A stretch of 64,000 nt of DNA from Rheinheimera sp. (GCA_003543135.1 DPJG01000032.1:1-64000), one strand, 5' to 3'; shown: positions 7,507-16,651, counted from the stretch's first letter. Numbers and translations are program-made. Notes: generated by a model from the sequence alone, not told the origin.

Positions 7507-9003
7507 ATGTCCAAGCTGTCCTCTTCCGTCTCTGAAGCCGGAAAGGTCAATTTGCTGAATTTTGGCGATGCAAAAATAAAAACTTTGCATCTGACCTGGT
7601 TTGCATTTTTTCTGACTTTTGTGATGTGGTTTAACCATGCGCCGTTACTGACCGAAATTAAACAGGCGCTGAGCCTGACGGACGCTCAGGTTAAAGCACT
7701 GCTGATTTTGAACGTAGCACTGACGATACCGGCCCGTATTGTGGTGGGTATTCTGGTCGACAAGTTTGGCCCCCGCATTATGTACAGCCTGTTGTTAATG
7801 ATTTCGTCGTTTTTTTGTATAGGTTTTGCGCTGGCTGAAAGTTTTGAAAGCCTGGCCTTATTCCGCTTCTTACTGGGTTTTGTCGGTGCCGGTTTTGTGA
7901 TTGGTATCCGGTTGGTGGGGGAATGGTTTCCAAGCCATCAGGTTGGCACAGCCGAAGGCATTTATGGTGGTTGGGGTAACTTTGGCTCTGCCGCGGCGGC
8001 CATGACGTTACCAACCCTTGCGCTGATGTATGGCGGAGCCGATGGCTGGCGGTATGCTTTGATCAGCGTAGGTGTATTAAGTGCGGTGTATTCATTGTTG
8101 TTTTACCACCAGGCGCGCAATACCCCTAAAGGTTCAGTGTATTTTAAACCGAAAAAAAGCGGGGCTATGGAAGTCACCAGCTGGGGCGATTTATGGCTGC
8201 TGATTTTGCTGAATATTCCAATGCATCTGGCGCTGGCGATGCTGGCCTGGAAAATGTCGCCAGCCGGGGTGAATTTATTCTCTGAACAATATATGTATTT
8301 GATTTGGGCCAGTTTAGTGGTGCTTTTTGTGATCCAGACCCATCAGGTCTGGCGGGTGAACGCCGAGCACCTGCGTAAAGGCGTGCCAGAGCATGAAAAA
8401 TACTCGTTTAAACAAGTGGCTATTCTGGATTTAGCCTATTTCACTACCTTTGGCTCTGAGCTGGCTGTGGTATCGATGTTACCACTGTATTTCCTGGAAA
8501 CCTTTGAAGGTTTAAACCCTGTGAGTGCGGGTTTGTTAGCGTCCAGCTTTGCTTTTATGAATCTGGTCTCCAGACCTATGGGTGGCTGGTTTTCAGATAA
8601 GTTTGGCCGCCGCAAAAGTATGGTGTTGTTAATTGCCGGTTTATCGGCCGGTTATTTCCTGATGGGGTTAATGGACAGCAGCTGGTGGTTGCCGCTGGCG
8701 GTACTGGTGAGTATGGCTTGTAGCTTCTTTGTGCAGGGGGGCGAAGGTGCGGTATTTGCCATAGTGCCGCTGATTAAACGCCGGATGACAGGGCAGATTG
8801 CCGGTATGGCCGGTGCTTATGGCAATGTCGGCGCTGTGGTGTACTTAACCGTATTAAGTTACGTTGATTACAGCACCTTCTTTTATGTGATTGCCGCCTC
8901 GGCGCTGGTGGGTTTAGTGGCGGTGATGTTCCTGGACGACCCTAAAGGCCATATTGTTGAAGTGGATGAAGACGGCAACGTGCATCATATTCACGTCAGT
9001 TAA
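7507..9003 (+). CDS. narK: Nitrate/nitrite MFS transporter, NarK type I
   Basis: 498 residues from the ATG at 7507 with GGAGG upstream; the ORF extension to 7459 is rejected. Twelve membrane segments. It resembles the first half of fused Paracoccus NarK and the nitrate uptake porters (nitrate/proton symport type): [14 protein letters not shown] in helix 1, [20 protein letters not shown] after it, and glycine-rich [13 protein letters not shown] in the nitrate-signature position. The probable role is nitrate uptake into the cytoplasm for NarG. An FNR box and NarL-type sites precede it; a terminator follows. Confidence 0.85.
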   Translation: MSKLSSSVSEAGKVNLLNFGDAKIKTLHLTWFAFFLTFVMWFNHAPLLTEIKQALSLTDAQVKALLILNVALTIPARIVVGILVDKFGPRIMYSLLLMISSFFCIGFALAESFESLALFRFLLGFVGAGFVIGIRLVGEWFPSHQVGTAEGIYGGWGNFGSAAAAMTLPTLALMYGGADGWRYALISVGVLSAVYSLLFYHQARNTPKGSVYFKPKKSGAMEVTSWGDLWLLILLNIPMHLALAMLAWKMSPAGVNLFSEQYMYLIWASLVVLFVIQTHQVWRVNAEHLRKGVPEHEKYSFKQVAILDLAYFTTFGSELAVVSMLPLYFLETFEGLNPVSAGLLASSFAFMNLVSRPMGGWFSDKFGRRKSMVLLIAGLSAGYFLMGLMDSSWWLPLAVLVSMACSFFVQGGEGAVFAIVPLIKRRMTGQIAGMAGAYGNVGAVVYLTVLSYVDYSTFFYVIAASALVGLVAVMFLDDPKGHIVEVDEDGNVHHIHVS

Positions 9004-9024
9004 GGCAAAAGGTAAACACCTGAT

Positions 9025-9057
9025 AAAACTGGCTGTTGCAATACAGCCAGTTTTATT
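9025..9057 (+). terminator. Terminator after narK (type I)
   Basis: AAAACTGGCTG (9025-9035) pairs with CAGCCAGTTTT (9044-9054), loop TTGCAATA, followed by a T-rich stretch. It separates narK from the kinase/phosphatase gene. Confidence 0.85.
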
Positions 9058-9131
9058 CTTTCTGGTTCGTTTATCAATGATCACGGATGTTGATCACAGC
9101 TCTTGTATTTATCTGGCAAAAAGAGGCAAAG

Positions 9132-10943
9132 ATGGTGTCAGGGCAAAGTAGTGACGAATCGTCCTTATTACAATCACAGCTTAAACTGGCGGCTGGCGGT
9201 TTAAGCTGCGCCGGTCATAAAAGCCAGAATGAAGATGCCATTGCCTGGCATTTGCCAAAGGATGCCCATTTATTAACTTATAAAGGCGGCTGTTTTTGTT
9301 TGGCCGATGGTGTCAGTTCAGCCGAGGCAGGGCAACAAGCCAGCGACTATGCGGTGCAACATTTTGCCAGCGAATACGCCAATACCCCCGACAGCTGGTC
9401 GGTAAACCACAGTGCCAGCCAGTTACTGGCCAGTATCAATACCGCACTTTATCAACAAAGCCATGCTTATGTATCTGAAGAAAAAGGTTTTTTATGTACC
9501 TTTAGCGGCCTGATCATTAAATCTCATACTGCTTATTTTTTTCATATTGGCGACAGCCGTATTTACCTGTGGCGCAAAGGGGTCATTGCCCAGCTAACGC
9601 AGGATCACACCACTAAACTCAGTGAAAACCGCCAGTTTTTAGGCCGGGCTTTGGGTATGGATGAGCAGGTGCAGTGGCAAACCGGCAATGTCGCTTTGGA
9701 GCCAGGTGACAGGTTTTTGCTGTGCAGTGACGGCCTGTCAGATTTTATTCCCGACAACCAACTGTCTGAGCTGTTAAACCCTGAGCCGTTAGATCCTGAA
9801 CCTGGCGCTGCGGCTGTGCAGACACCACAGGATTTAACAACACTGGCTGAGCAGTTATGCCAGCTGGCGCTTAAAAACGGCAGTGACGACAATATCAGTG
9901 CGCTTATCGTCGAAGTGCAGGCGCTTTGCGCTCAAACGCTGGAAGACTACAACGAAAAACTGACCCGGCTGCCGTTTTTACCTGTGCTGGTGCCCGGCAT
10001 GAAAGTGGACGGTTATCAGGTAGAAAAAGAGATTTTTGCCAGCAGCCGCAGTCATTTATATCTGGTGTGGGATTTGGCCACAGATAAACTCTGGGTATTA
10101 AAAACACCTTCGGTGAATTTTGCCGACGATCACAGTTATATCGAGCGTTTTATCCGCGAAGAATGGATAGGGCTTCGGATTTCCCACCCCAATGTGGTGC
10201 AGGTGCACCGTCAGCAGCGCCCCCGTACTTTTTTATATTATTTATTGGCTTATGTCGAAGGCGAAAGCCTGGAGCAGTGGTTTGCCAAAGTGGATAAACC
10301 GCTCAAACCAGCCAAAGCCATAGCGCTGGTAAAGCAAATTGCCGCGGGTTTGCAGGCTTTTCATAAACTCGGCGCTGTGCATCAGGATTTAAAACCCGGC
10401 AATATTATGCGCCGCCCTGACGGCACTTTAGTGTTGGTCGATTTTGGCTCTGTCTACGTGGCAGGTCTTGCCGAAATGTTTTCGCCGCTGGAGCAAGACA
10501 TTGCCCTTGGCACTGCCAGTTATTCCGACCCGCATTATTTGCTGGGCCATAACTCGGGCGTACAGGGGGATGTGTACGCGCTGGCTACCATTTGCTACGA
10601 GCTTTTTACCGGCCAGCTGCCATACGGCGCTAAAGTAGAAGACTGCCAGACTATGCGCGACTACCAAAAACTGCGTTATCAGCACAGTTATCAACACAAT
10701 CCTATTATTCCGCCCTGGTTTGACCGCGCACTGGAGCTGGGTGTCAGTCTGGATCTAAGCCAGCGTTACAGCTCAGTGAGCTTGCTGATGAAAGACTTAC
10801 AAAACCCCAACCCTTTGTTTTTACAGCAACAAGTCGTAGCTAAACACAAAACCAACCGGTTGTTATTCTGGCAACTGATGTCGGGTTTCTGGTTTGCTAC
10901 TCTGCTGTTGGTGATTTGGTTGTTTTTGATCCGAAGGGGCTAG
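9132..10943 (+). CDS. Bifunctional PP2C phosphatase / Ser-Thr protein kinase, membrane-anchored
   Basis: 603 residues from the ATG at 9132 (GAGG upstream). The N-terminal PP2C domain (about 15-265) shows DGVSSAEAG, GDSRIYLW, CSDGLSD and GSDDNISALIV, including the metal-binding aspartates. A Hanks-type kinase domain (about 300-560) follows, with VLKTP for the catalytic lysine, HQDLKPGN where HRD is usual, and DFGS. One hydrophobic helix at the C-terminus (about 580-598) with RRG after it indicates inner-membrane anchoring with the enzymes in the cytoplasm. In pseudomonads a similar kinase gene sits between nasA and nirBD; here nirBD is absent. Targets are unknown. Confidence 0.88.
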   Translation: MVSGQSSDESSLLQSQLKLAAGGLSCAGHKSQNEDAIAWHLPKDAHLLTYKGGCFCLADGVSSAEAGQQASDYAVQHFASEYANTPDSWSVNHSASQLLASINTALYQQSHAYVSEEKGFLCTFSGLIIKSHTAYFFHIGDSRIYLWRKGVIAQLTQDHTTKLSENRQFLGRALGMDEQVQWQTGNVALEPGDRFLLCSDGLSDFIPDNQLSELLNPEPLDPEPGAAAVQTPQDLTTLAEQLCQLALKNGSDDNISALIVEVQALCAQTLEDYNEKLTRLPFLPVLVPGMKVDGYQVEKEIFASSRSHLYLVWDLATDKLWVLKTPSVNFADDHSYIERFIREEWIGLRISHPNVVQVHRQQRPRTFLYYLLAYVEGESLEQWFAKVDKPLKPAKAIALVKQIAAGLQAFHKLGAVHQDLKPGNIMRRPDGTLVLVDFGSVYVAGLAEMFSPLEQDIALGTASYSDPHYLLGHNSGVQGDVYALATICYELFTGQLPYGAKVEDCQTMRDYQKLRYQHSYQHNPIIPPWFDRALELGVSLDLSQRYSSVSLLMKDLQNPNPLFLQQQVVAKHKTNRLLFWQLMSGFWFATLLLVIWLFLIRRG

Positions 10944-11030
10944 CGGGGCTTTTGCCTTATGGGTTTTGCTGTGGAAAAGTTGAAGAGGTGGTTATCAACT
11001 GTTGCTGACAAACCGGTATTTAACCTTTTA

Positions 11031-11072
11031 GCTAACCGCTAACCGCTAACCGCTAACCGCTAACCGCTAACC
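11031..11072. repeat. Six perfect tandem copies of GCTAACC
   Basis: A 7-base unit is repeated six times without change, about 90 bases after the kinase stop and just before a bidirectional terminator. A seventh partial copy is absent on both sides. No coding or known regulatory role is apparent. Confidence 0.95.
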
Positions 11073-11104
11073 GGTGCCTGCGACTGCAGGACTGCCAGAG
11101 CCAG

Positions 11105-11142
11105 AAAAAACCAAGGCCTGCTGGATCAGGCCTTTGGTTTTT
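11105..11142. terminator. Bidirectional terminator between kinase and kelch genes
   Basis: An A-run leads into CCAAGGCCTG, loop CTGGAT, then CAGGCCTTTGG and a T-run, with one bulged base. It can serve the rightward kinase gene and the leftward kelch gene. Confidence 0.85.
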
Positions 11143-11169
11143 GTCACAGTTTCAGTCAAGGTGTTGCCA

Positions 11170-12306
11170 TTAATCTGAAGTGTCCGCCTGATTTTTGCGA
11201 TAAACCAGCCAGCTTTGAGCTGTGGGGCGGATATTGTTGTCGTAGCCGCCCAGAACCAGGACTTTGCCATCGGATAAAGGGGTTGCCGTACTAAAAGCCA
11301 GACGATTGCCAATACTGCCGCCGGCTTTGACAAAAGCAGCTGTGCCAGGTGTCCAGATCTCAACATCGTTTGCGTCACCAACCACAACAACATCGCCGCT
11401 GGGCATTACTGTGGTGGCGGTCACTATCTTGTACCTGGGGTTTAACAGCGCTGGGCCGTCACTAAATTGGCCGGTGTGAGGATCGTATATCTCCGTTTGG
11501 GCAATCCGGTGTTGCTCTTCGCAGTTGCGGGAGCCGCCAATCACCATCACACGTCCATCCTGCAGTAGGACAGCGCCATGTTTGCATCTTGCGTGTCGCA
11601 TAGGGCCAGTTTTCGAAAATGTGTTGCTGGCCGGGTTGTAAAGTTCTGCCGTTGCGGTTGCTGACTGGCGTTTGTGCAAACCACCGATGACCAATACACG
11701 ACCATCAGACAAGCGCGCAGCGGCGTGGTGGGCTCTTGCTTGGTGCATTGGCCCTGTTGCAACAAAGTGGCCTTTGCTCAGATCAAACACCTCGGCTTTG
11801 GCAAGTGCACTATTCACGGCGCTGGCACCGCCTGCAACCAGGATTGCCCCGTCGGTGAGTGGAGTCGCTGTTGCGTCCATTCTCGCTGATAGCATCGCTG
11901 CGGCCGGTGTAAAAGTGCGTGTGCCGGGGTCAAAAAATTCGGCCGATGCAGTTGTGTTGGTGCCAGTCCAGCCGCCAGCGACCAAAACCCGGCCGTCCTT
12001 GAGCAAGGCCGCAATATGAGCAACACGGGCTTCACGCATCGGCGGTGTTATTTCAGTGCGTCCGGTTGTGGTGTGAAATAATTCGGCTGAACGTTCAACC
12101 GGGCTGCAACCGCCACCACTGCAGCCGCCCGTCACCAGCACCTGGCTTGGGGAAATGACGGTCGTCTGATGCGCCGCCCTTGGAATTGACAGGTTAGAGG
12201 CAGGTTGCACTATCCAGTCTGGTTTTGTTAAGGGCTTCGGCGCAGCAAAGGCCAAGCCAGGGATAAAACAACACAGACCGGCAACAAAAATCAGGTGAAG
12301 TCTCAT
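11170..12306 (-). CDS. Secreted kelch-repeat beta-propeller protein
   Basis: 378 residues from the ATG at 12306 with AAGGAAA upstream (a TTG one codon earlier is rejected). A signal peptide is visible (about 1-22, LIFVAGLCCFIPGLAFA). The rest is about six to seven kelch units of roughly 45 residues, each with a DGRVLVxGG-type strand. Two Cys-containing loops (GGCSGGGCS and SRNCEE) may form disulfides. Such proteins fold as beta-propellers and bind proteins or sugars; no catalytic residues are recognisable. It shares no obvious function with the nitrate genes around it and may be an insertion into the cluster. Confidence 0.75.
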   Translation of the reverse strand: MRLHLIFVAGLCCFIPGLAFAAPKPLTKPDWIVQPASNLSIPRAAHQTTVISPSQVLVTGGCSGGGCSPVERSAELFHTTTGRTEITPPMREARVAHIAALLKDGRVLVAGGWTGTNTTASAEFFDPGTRTFTPAAAMLSARMDATATPLTDGAILVAGGASAVNSALAKAEVFDLSKGHFVATGPMHQARAHHAAARLSDGRVLVIGGLHKRQSATATAELYNPASNTFSKTGPMRHARCKHGAVLLQDGRVMVIGGSRNCEEQHRIAQTEIYDPHTGQFSDGPALLNPRYKIVTATTVMPSGDVVVVGDANDVEIWTPGTAAFVKAGGSIGNRLAFSTATPLSDGKVLVLGGYDNNIRPTAQSWLVYRKNQADTSD

Positions 12307-12418
12307 CAACGTTTCCTTGCCATGGATTGCAGCCTAATGATGTACAAGCGGATAAAACAGCACCGTGGAATCAGCCTGCGATTTACCCATCATAAACCTA
12401 AATGAATAGTCTGAGTGC

Positions 12419-12817
12419 TCACGACCAGACGCCCGCCATTGCTGATATAGCCAGACCTAACCCTGCTCCGAACATAGCAAATGCAACAATGGTGATCCGG
12501 CTTTCTACTTTGGCAGTGCGCGGCAACTTAAAACGCCCGCCAGTCGCATCGTCGTCCTTTGCCAGTGTTGAACGTAACCTTTCAACGAGGATCTGTTGTG
12601 CTTGCAGTGAAAATAGCGCTGACAACACGAGTAAGCCACTTGCCAGGATCATCAAAGGCCGCGCAGAACTTCCGGTGAGCACAGTTTGCAGCAAGGTAAT
12701 ACTTCCGCCAGCGGTGGCGAGCGCAAGGGTAGCAAGCTGTTTGAGAAAGTCGAACGAAAGAAAGGCTATAGTGTCGTTCGAAACGTTATGTATATTTGTG
12801 TTTCCCTGTGGGGCCAT
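12419..12817 (-). CDS. Small membrane protein of unknown function
   Basis: 132 residues; ATG at 12817 has AAGGA ten bases upstream. Four hydrophobic segments are suggested (about 15-50, 55-70, 105-128), with a charged, probably cytoplasmic middle part around residues 75-103 (RLRSTLAKDDD and following). I do not recognise the family. It stands alone between the kelch gene and a long gap; co-transcription with the kelch gene (112 bases downstream) is possible. Confidence 0.6.
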   Translation of the reverse strand: MAPQGNTNIHNVSNDTIAFLSFDFLKQLATLALATAGGSITLLQTVLTGSSARPLMILASGLLVLSALFSLQAQQILVERLRSTLAKDDDATGGRFKLPRTAKVESRITIVAFAMFGAGLGLAISAMAGVWS

Positions 12818-13390
12818 CGTTTTGTCCTTTTTATCTGTATCAACCAGTATGGCGAGGTATTGATCAGGCTTTTGTTACCGTTGTTCAATTCGAATATATG
12901 CTCAGAACACAGAGGTTCAAGCTAAGCGTTTTGTAGAGCACTCTCTCAGGGATTTTAATGTCTGGACATTTCAATCAGCCATGCACTGGCACTCTCTCTC
13001 ATGCATCAAAACTCAACCAACAGGAAATCCACGTTTTAAGTCGTACGTTTTCCCGTTTTTCCGAGATATACGTCCAAACTACATAGAAATATTATTCGCG
13101 ACAAGTCGTCATAGAAAAGTCAGTTTTTGTGAGGGGGAAGGACTGGTACAACCCGCAAAGTGAAATTGGCGACAACATATGTAAATTTTGGAAGCCCGCC
13201 AAAGAGGCTTAGCTGCCGGGGCGAAACCCGGCATAAGCACCAAGGCGCAGGGCAGCAAATAAACAATTAAACCAGTCAGTGATTACATTAACCAGCGCTA
13301 ATAGCCCTCAGCAAAAGGGCCGTGCAACAGGCCGCAGCCTTAGCGGCAAAACAAACCCCTTCGGCAGCCATTCAAACGGGCGCTAAAGCT
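12818..13390. other. Long intergenic stretch with hairpins
   Basis: No convincing gene is visible in these 570 bases. The left part is AT-rich. The right part holds a nested hairpin at 13209-13240 (GCCGGG/CCCGGC inside GCTTA/TAAGC, with a GCGAAA loop) and, at its end, a rightward terminator-like hairpin. A small RNA transcribed rightward is possible but unsupported by a clear promoter. Confidence 0.5.
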
Positions 13391-13403
13391 TTAGCCCTTT
13401 TTT
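13378..13403 (+). terminator. Rightward terminator-like hairpin at the end of mogA
   Basis: The palindrome GCTAAAGCTTTAGC (13382-13395), flanked by GGG and CC, is followed by six T on the plus strand. It overlaps the last codons of mogA, which runs the other way. No rightward gene precedes it, so its transcript, if any, is unknown. Confidence 0.5.
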
Positions 13404-13924
13404 GGCCGGAATACCTGAATCACCTCGTCATTACACTGCAGATATGGCCCTTCCATCAGGTCGATGCAATAAGGCACGGCCGGAAATACTGCGTCCAGGC
13501 ATTGGCGGATAGCGCTGGGTTTACCCGGTAAATTAATAATTAAACTGCTGCCGCGAAGGCCGGCGGTTTGACGCGACAAAATAGCGGTGGGCACAAATTT
13601 CAGTGATTCAGCGCGCATCAGCTCGCCAAAACCCGGCATCATTCTGTCGCACACTGCTTCAGTGGCTTCCGGGGTTACATCTCTTTTGGCAGGCCCAGTG
13701 CCGCCTGTGGTCACCACCAGGCAGCAGCCCAGCTCGTCCACCATTTGGCACAAGGTTTGTTCAATCAGCGGCTGTTCGTCCGGGATCACTTTATATTCGG
13801 CCTGCCATGGGCTTAATAAATACTGATTCAGCGTGTCGATAATGGCTTTACCGGAAATGTCGTCGTAAATGCCGGCTGAAGCGCGGTCGCTGACGGTCAG
13901 AATGCCAATTTTGGCTTGCTGCAT
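13391..13924 (-). CDS. mogA: Molybdopterin adenylyltransferase MogA
   Basis: 177 residues, slightly shorter than E. coli MogA (195). MogA adenylates molybdopterin before molybdenum insertion by MoeA. Nearly the whole family pattern is present: TVSDRASAGIYDD, VTTGGTGPAKRDVTPEAT, PGFGELMR, LPGKPSAI and ASLPYCI-like AVPYCIDLMEGPY. It follows ubiV with 13 bases between, so it likely shares the ubiUV transcript. A second, more divergent family member in the window (58827-59396) lacks parts of these motifs and is called MoaB. Confidence 0.93.
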   Translation of the reverse strand: MQQAKIGILTVSDRASAGIYDDISGKAIIDTLNQYLLSPWQAEYKVIPDEQPLIEQTLCQMVDELGCCLVVTTGGTGPAKRDVTPEATEAVCDRMMPGFGELMRAESLKFVPTAILSRQTAGLRGSSLIINLPGKPSAIRQCLDAVFPAVPYCIDLMEGPYLQCNDEVIQVFRPKKG

Positions 13925-13937
13925 TTTTTTATCCTTT

Positions 13938-14897
13938 TTAGTCGTCGGCCTGCTTTAAGTGAGTCTGCTGTAAACCTGCCAGCTGATGCCAATAACCGTT
14001 GCAGTCGCCGGCCGGCAAAGGCTGATGGCCTTTTGCAGCGCCAGATAACTTTTGCTGAAATTTATCAAGCCATTCAAAGCTTTGTTCTGGTTCCGGGCTT
14101 AACCTTACCACATCGGCCAGGCCGAGCATTGAAGGTAAATCGTTCAGCAGGTTGTATCTGTCGCCCGACTGGGTTTGAATGCCGTTGAGTAAAAACACCG
14201 CTTCGCCTTCCTGTGAATTGGCAATGCGGCCTTTGGGGTAGTTGATACAACAAAGTTCACACTGATCTTTAGCGCGGTTTTCCGAGCGGGCGGTAAAACA
14301 GCGGCCCGACCAGGCCAGCGGCAGATGACCAAAAGCAAAAACTTCCACTTCAAAACAGTCGCGCACGTCGGCAATTAACGGTTGTTGCAAAATGTCCTGT
14401 AACCAGTCGCGCGACAGCTCCACCGGCATCACCCATCGTTTCATGCCCAGCTGCAACAACTGGCGCAGCGCCTTGTGGTTATAAACGCTGATGGCGGCAC
14501 CGGCGACAAAAGGCAGTTGTTGCTCCTGCACCATCTGAATAGCACCAACATCGTTGGCTTCAATCCAGAACTCGCCATTGTCGCAATAACGGCGCAGCTC
14601 TTTAAGCTCCGAAGGCGACTCCAGCATGGTGAGAGTAGATAACACCACTTCTTTGCCGGCTTCGCGCAGCATCTGGGCAATGGCCAGATAATCGCTGAAT
14701 TTCAGCTCGCGCCTTTTACTGCACACCGTTTCGCCTAAATACACCACCTGCGCTGGTGAAGAAGCCGCTTGCTGATAAAAATCCAGCATCTGCGCTTTGG
14801 GCCAATAATATTGCACCGGCCCTAACGCCAGTTTCAGCGGCGCTGCTGCTGTGTTTAAAGGGCTGGCCGCTGTTGTTGCGTGTGTAAACAAAGACAT
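13938..14897 (-). CDS. ubiV: UbiV, O2-independent ubiquinone hydroxylation (peptidase U32 family)
   Basis: 319 residues. UbiV (YhbV) forms a heterodimer with UbiU, each carrying a [4Fe-4S] cluster, and works with UbiT in hydroxylating the ubiquinone ring without oxygen, using prephenate as donor. Cysteines for the cluster are visible: VCSKRREL near residue 58, GRCF near 200 and CELCC near 218. The N-terminus has a short polar, Ala-rich extension of about 18 residues before the conserved LALGPVQYYWP. It begins three bases after the ubiU stop. Confidence 0.93.
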   Translation of the reverse strand: MSLFTHATTAASPLNTAAAPLKLALGPVQYYWPKAQMLDFYQQAASSPAQVVYLGETVCSKRRELKFSDYLAIAQMLREAGKEVVLSTLTMLESPSELKELRRYCDNGEFWIEANDVGAIQMVQEQQLPFVAGAAISVYNHKALRQLLQLGMKRWVMPVELSRDWLQDILQQPLIADVRDCFEVEVFAFGHLPLAWSGRCFTARSENRAKDQCELCCINYPKGRIANSQEGEAVFLLNGIQTQSGDRYNLLNDLPSMLGLADVVRLSPEPEQSFEWLDKFQQKLSGAAKGHQPLPAGDCNGYWHQLAGLQQTHLKQADD

Positions 14898-14900
14898 AAG

Positions 14901-15896
14901 TTATTTCCAGCTGCGATGATATGCACCCAAAGTGGTTTGGCTGCCTTCAGATAAAGACGCCAGCACCTGATCCCACTGCGCCTGCACGTTAAAAGCATCG
15001 GGATTGGCTGCTAAAGTGTCGATGGCCTGTCGCCAAACGCGGGTGAGGCTTGCCACATAAGCCGGGCTGCGCTGGCGGCCTTCAATTTTCAGCGACGCTA
15101 TTCCTTCGCGTTTAAGCTCCGGCAGCAGCGCCAGGGTATTGAGGCTGGTGGGCTCTTCCAGCGTATGGTACAGCTCGCCTTCTACTTCAAAGCGGCCTTT
15201 GCATAAAGTGGGGTAACCTGCGGTTTCGTTGGGGGCAAATTTGTCTATCAGCACACCGTTTAAGCGTGATTCCAGGCTGCCGTCGTTATTTTCCTGCCAG
15301 CGCACAAAAGCGGCAGGAGAGCAGGCACCTGCAGTATTGGGCGATTGCCCTGTTAAATAAGAGCTTAAATAACAACGACCTTCGGCCATAATACAGAGGC
15401 TGCCAAAGGCAAAAACTTCAAGTTCGATGTCGCTGCTGCGGGCTATGGCTCTCACTTGCTGAATAGACAACACCCTGGGCAACACCACCCGGCTGATACC
15501 AAACTGGCGGTAAAATTCAATGGCCGCCAGATTGGTGGCCGACGCCTGCACCGACAAATGCCGTTCAATATGCGGGTAGTGCTCAGCGGCATAAGCCAGC
15601 ACCGCCATATCGGCAATAATCAGCGCGTCGGCACCGGCCGCTACCGCCTGATCCACCGCTTGCTGCCAGCGCGGCCAGCTACCCGGATGGGCAAAAGTAT
15701 TAATAGCCACATGCAGTTTTTTACCGGCTTTGTGCACATAAGCACAGGCTTCGGCCAGCTTTAAATCGTCAAGATTTAAACCGGCAAAATTGCGGGCATT
15801 GGTGTCGTTTTTCAGGCCAACATAAACGGCGTCAGCACCGTTTTCGATGGCGGCTTTAAGCGCCGCCACACTGCCGGCAGGGCACAATAATTCCAT
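14901..15896 (-). CDS. ubiU: UbiU, O2-independent ubiquinone hydroxylation (peptidase U32 family)
   Basis: 331 residues, the same length as E. coli UbiU/YhbU (331). It opens with MELLCPAGSVAALKAAIENG, typical of the U32 family. Conserved cysteines for a [4Fe-4S] cluster are GSLCIMAEGRCYLSSY (about 168-180), the AGACSP cysteine and the later TLCKGRF. It is the first gene of a leftward ubiU-ubiV-mogA unit and diverges from ubiT. A degenerate FNR-like motif lies in the shared upstream region, which fits the known FNR control of ubiUV in E. coli. Confidence 0.94.
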   Translation of the reverse strand: MELLCPAGSVAALKAAIENGADAVYVGLKNDTNARNFAGLNLDDLKLAEACAYVHKAGKKLHVAINTFAHPGSWPRWQQAVDQAVAAGADALIIADMAVLAYAAEHYPHIERHLSVQASATNLAAIEFYRQFGISRVVLPRVLSIQQVRAIARSSDIELEVFAFGSLCIMAEGRCYLSSYLTGQSPNTAGACSPAAFVRWQENNDGSLESRLNGVLIDKFAPNETAGYPTLCKGRFEVEGELYHTLEEPTSLNTLALLPELKREGIASLKIEGRQRSPAYVASLTRVWRQAIDTLAANPDAFNVQAQWDQVLASLSEGSQTTLGAYHRSWK

Positions 15897-15976
15897 CCCT
15901 TTCTACCTCTTTGGCGCAATGGGCGCTTGGCGTTGGCTGTGTCACCATGTTTTATCAGTTTCAGCCGGCGCACAGC

Positions 15977-15990
15977 TTTATCAGCATCAG
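15977..15990. promoter_or_regulatory. Degenerate FNR-like motif between ubiU and ubiT
   Basis: TTTATCAGCATCAG matches TTGAT-N4-ATCAA with two mismatches. Its centre is 87 bases from the ubiU start and 44 from the ubiT start. Supported mainly by context. Confidence 0.35.
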
Positions 15991-16027
15991 AAGCAGTATA
16001 AAGTGTTGAGCCCAGGAGATGTTCCCA

Positions 16028-16585
16028 ATGTGTCAACTCAAAATGATTACTCCCAAAGTGATAAAAGCCTTGCCCAAAGCCGGACAAAAGCTGAACCAGC
16101 TGCTGCCACAGCAGATAAAAATTGCCCTGATCAGCACAGTGTTAAATAAGCTCTTTGCCAACGACTGCGCCCTTGGTGCGCTGGATTTTTTAACCGGCAA
16201 AAAAGTGCGGATAGAGGTCACAGATTTTGCGTTTTGTTTTGTGGTTGAGTTGCAGTCACAACAGCTGAAAGTGAGCGCCTTAACTACAGAAAGCTCAGCA
16301 CATCAACAACAGGCGGATTTAACAGTCAAAGCCAGCAGTGTGGATTTTTTCCTGTTATGCAGCAGCCAGGCCGACCCCGACACGCTGTTTTTTCAGCGCC
16401 GTTTAAGCATGCTGGGCGATACCGAGCTTGGCCTTTATTTAAAAAACTATCTGGATAGTTTTGACAGCCAAAGCCTGCTGCCGGCCACAGTCTGGCAATT
16501 GCAGCAGTATCTGGCGTTACAGCTCAGGCCAGAACCGCAGCCACAGCCACAGCAAATGAATAGCGGTTTAGCTCGCCCTTTGTAG
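16028..16585 (+). CDS. ubiT: UbiT, SCP2-domain ubiquinone accessory factor
   Basis: 185 residues from the ATG at 16028, which has AGGAG nine bases upstream; an in-frame ATG at 16019 touches that ribosome site and is rejected. UbiT (YhbT) is an SCP2-type lipid-binding protein required for ubiquinone synthesis in anaerobic conditions together with UbiU and UbiV. The SCP2 core covers about 30-140, including FLTGKKVRIEV and the RRLSMLGDTELGLYLKN segment. It diverges from ubiU, as is common in this pathway. Confidence 0.88.
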   Translation: MCQLKMITPKVIKALPKAGQKLNQLLPQQIKIALISTVLNKLFANDCALGALDFLTGKKVRIEVTDFAFCFVVELQSQQLKVSALTTESSAHQQQADLTVKASSVDFFLLCSSQADPDTLFFQRRLSMLGDTELGLYLKNYLDSFDSQSLLPATVWQLQQYLALQLRPEPQPQPQQMNSGLARPL

Positions 16586-16615
16586 CTGAGATAGCGTTGC
16601 AGTTTTGCCTCAAAA

Positions 16616-16644
16616 CGAAAACGGCGCCTTCTGGCGCCGTTTCG
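16616..16644 (+). terminator. Probable terminator after ubiT
   Basis: CGGCGCC (16622-16628) pairs with GGCGCCG (16633-16639) around a TTCT loop, extended by CGAAAA/TTTCG with one bulge. An A-rich 5' flank precedes it; the T-run after it is short. Confidence 0.6.
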
Positions 16645-16651
16645 TGTGTTG

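Noticed and set aside
11031-11072. CRISPR array
   Set aside because: The 7-base unit is repeated without spacers and no cas gene is present.
13200-13330. GEMM (c-di-GMP) or cobalamin riboswitch
   Set aside because: A short GCGCAGGGCA stretch recalls GEMM, but the second conserved block is missing, and no cobalamin box is present.
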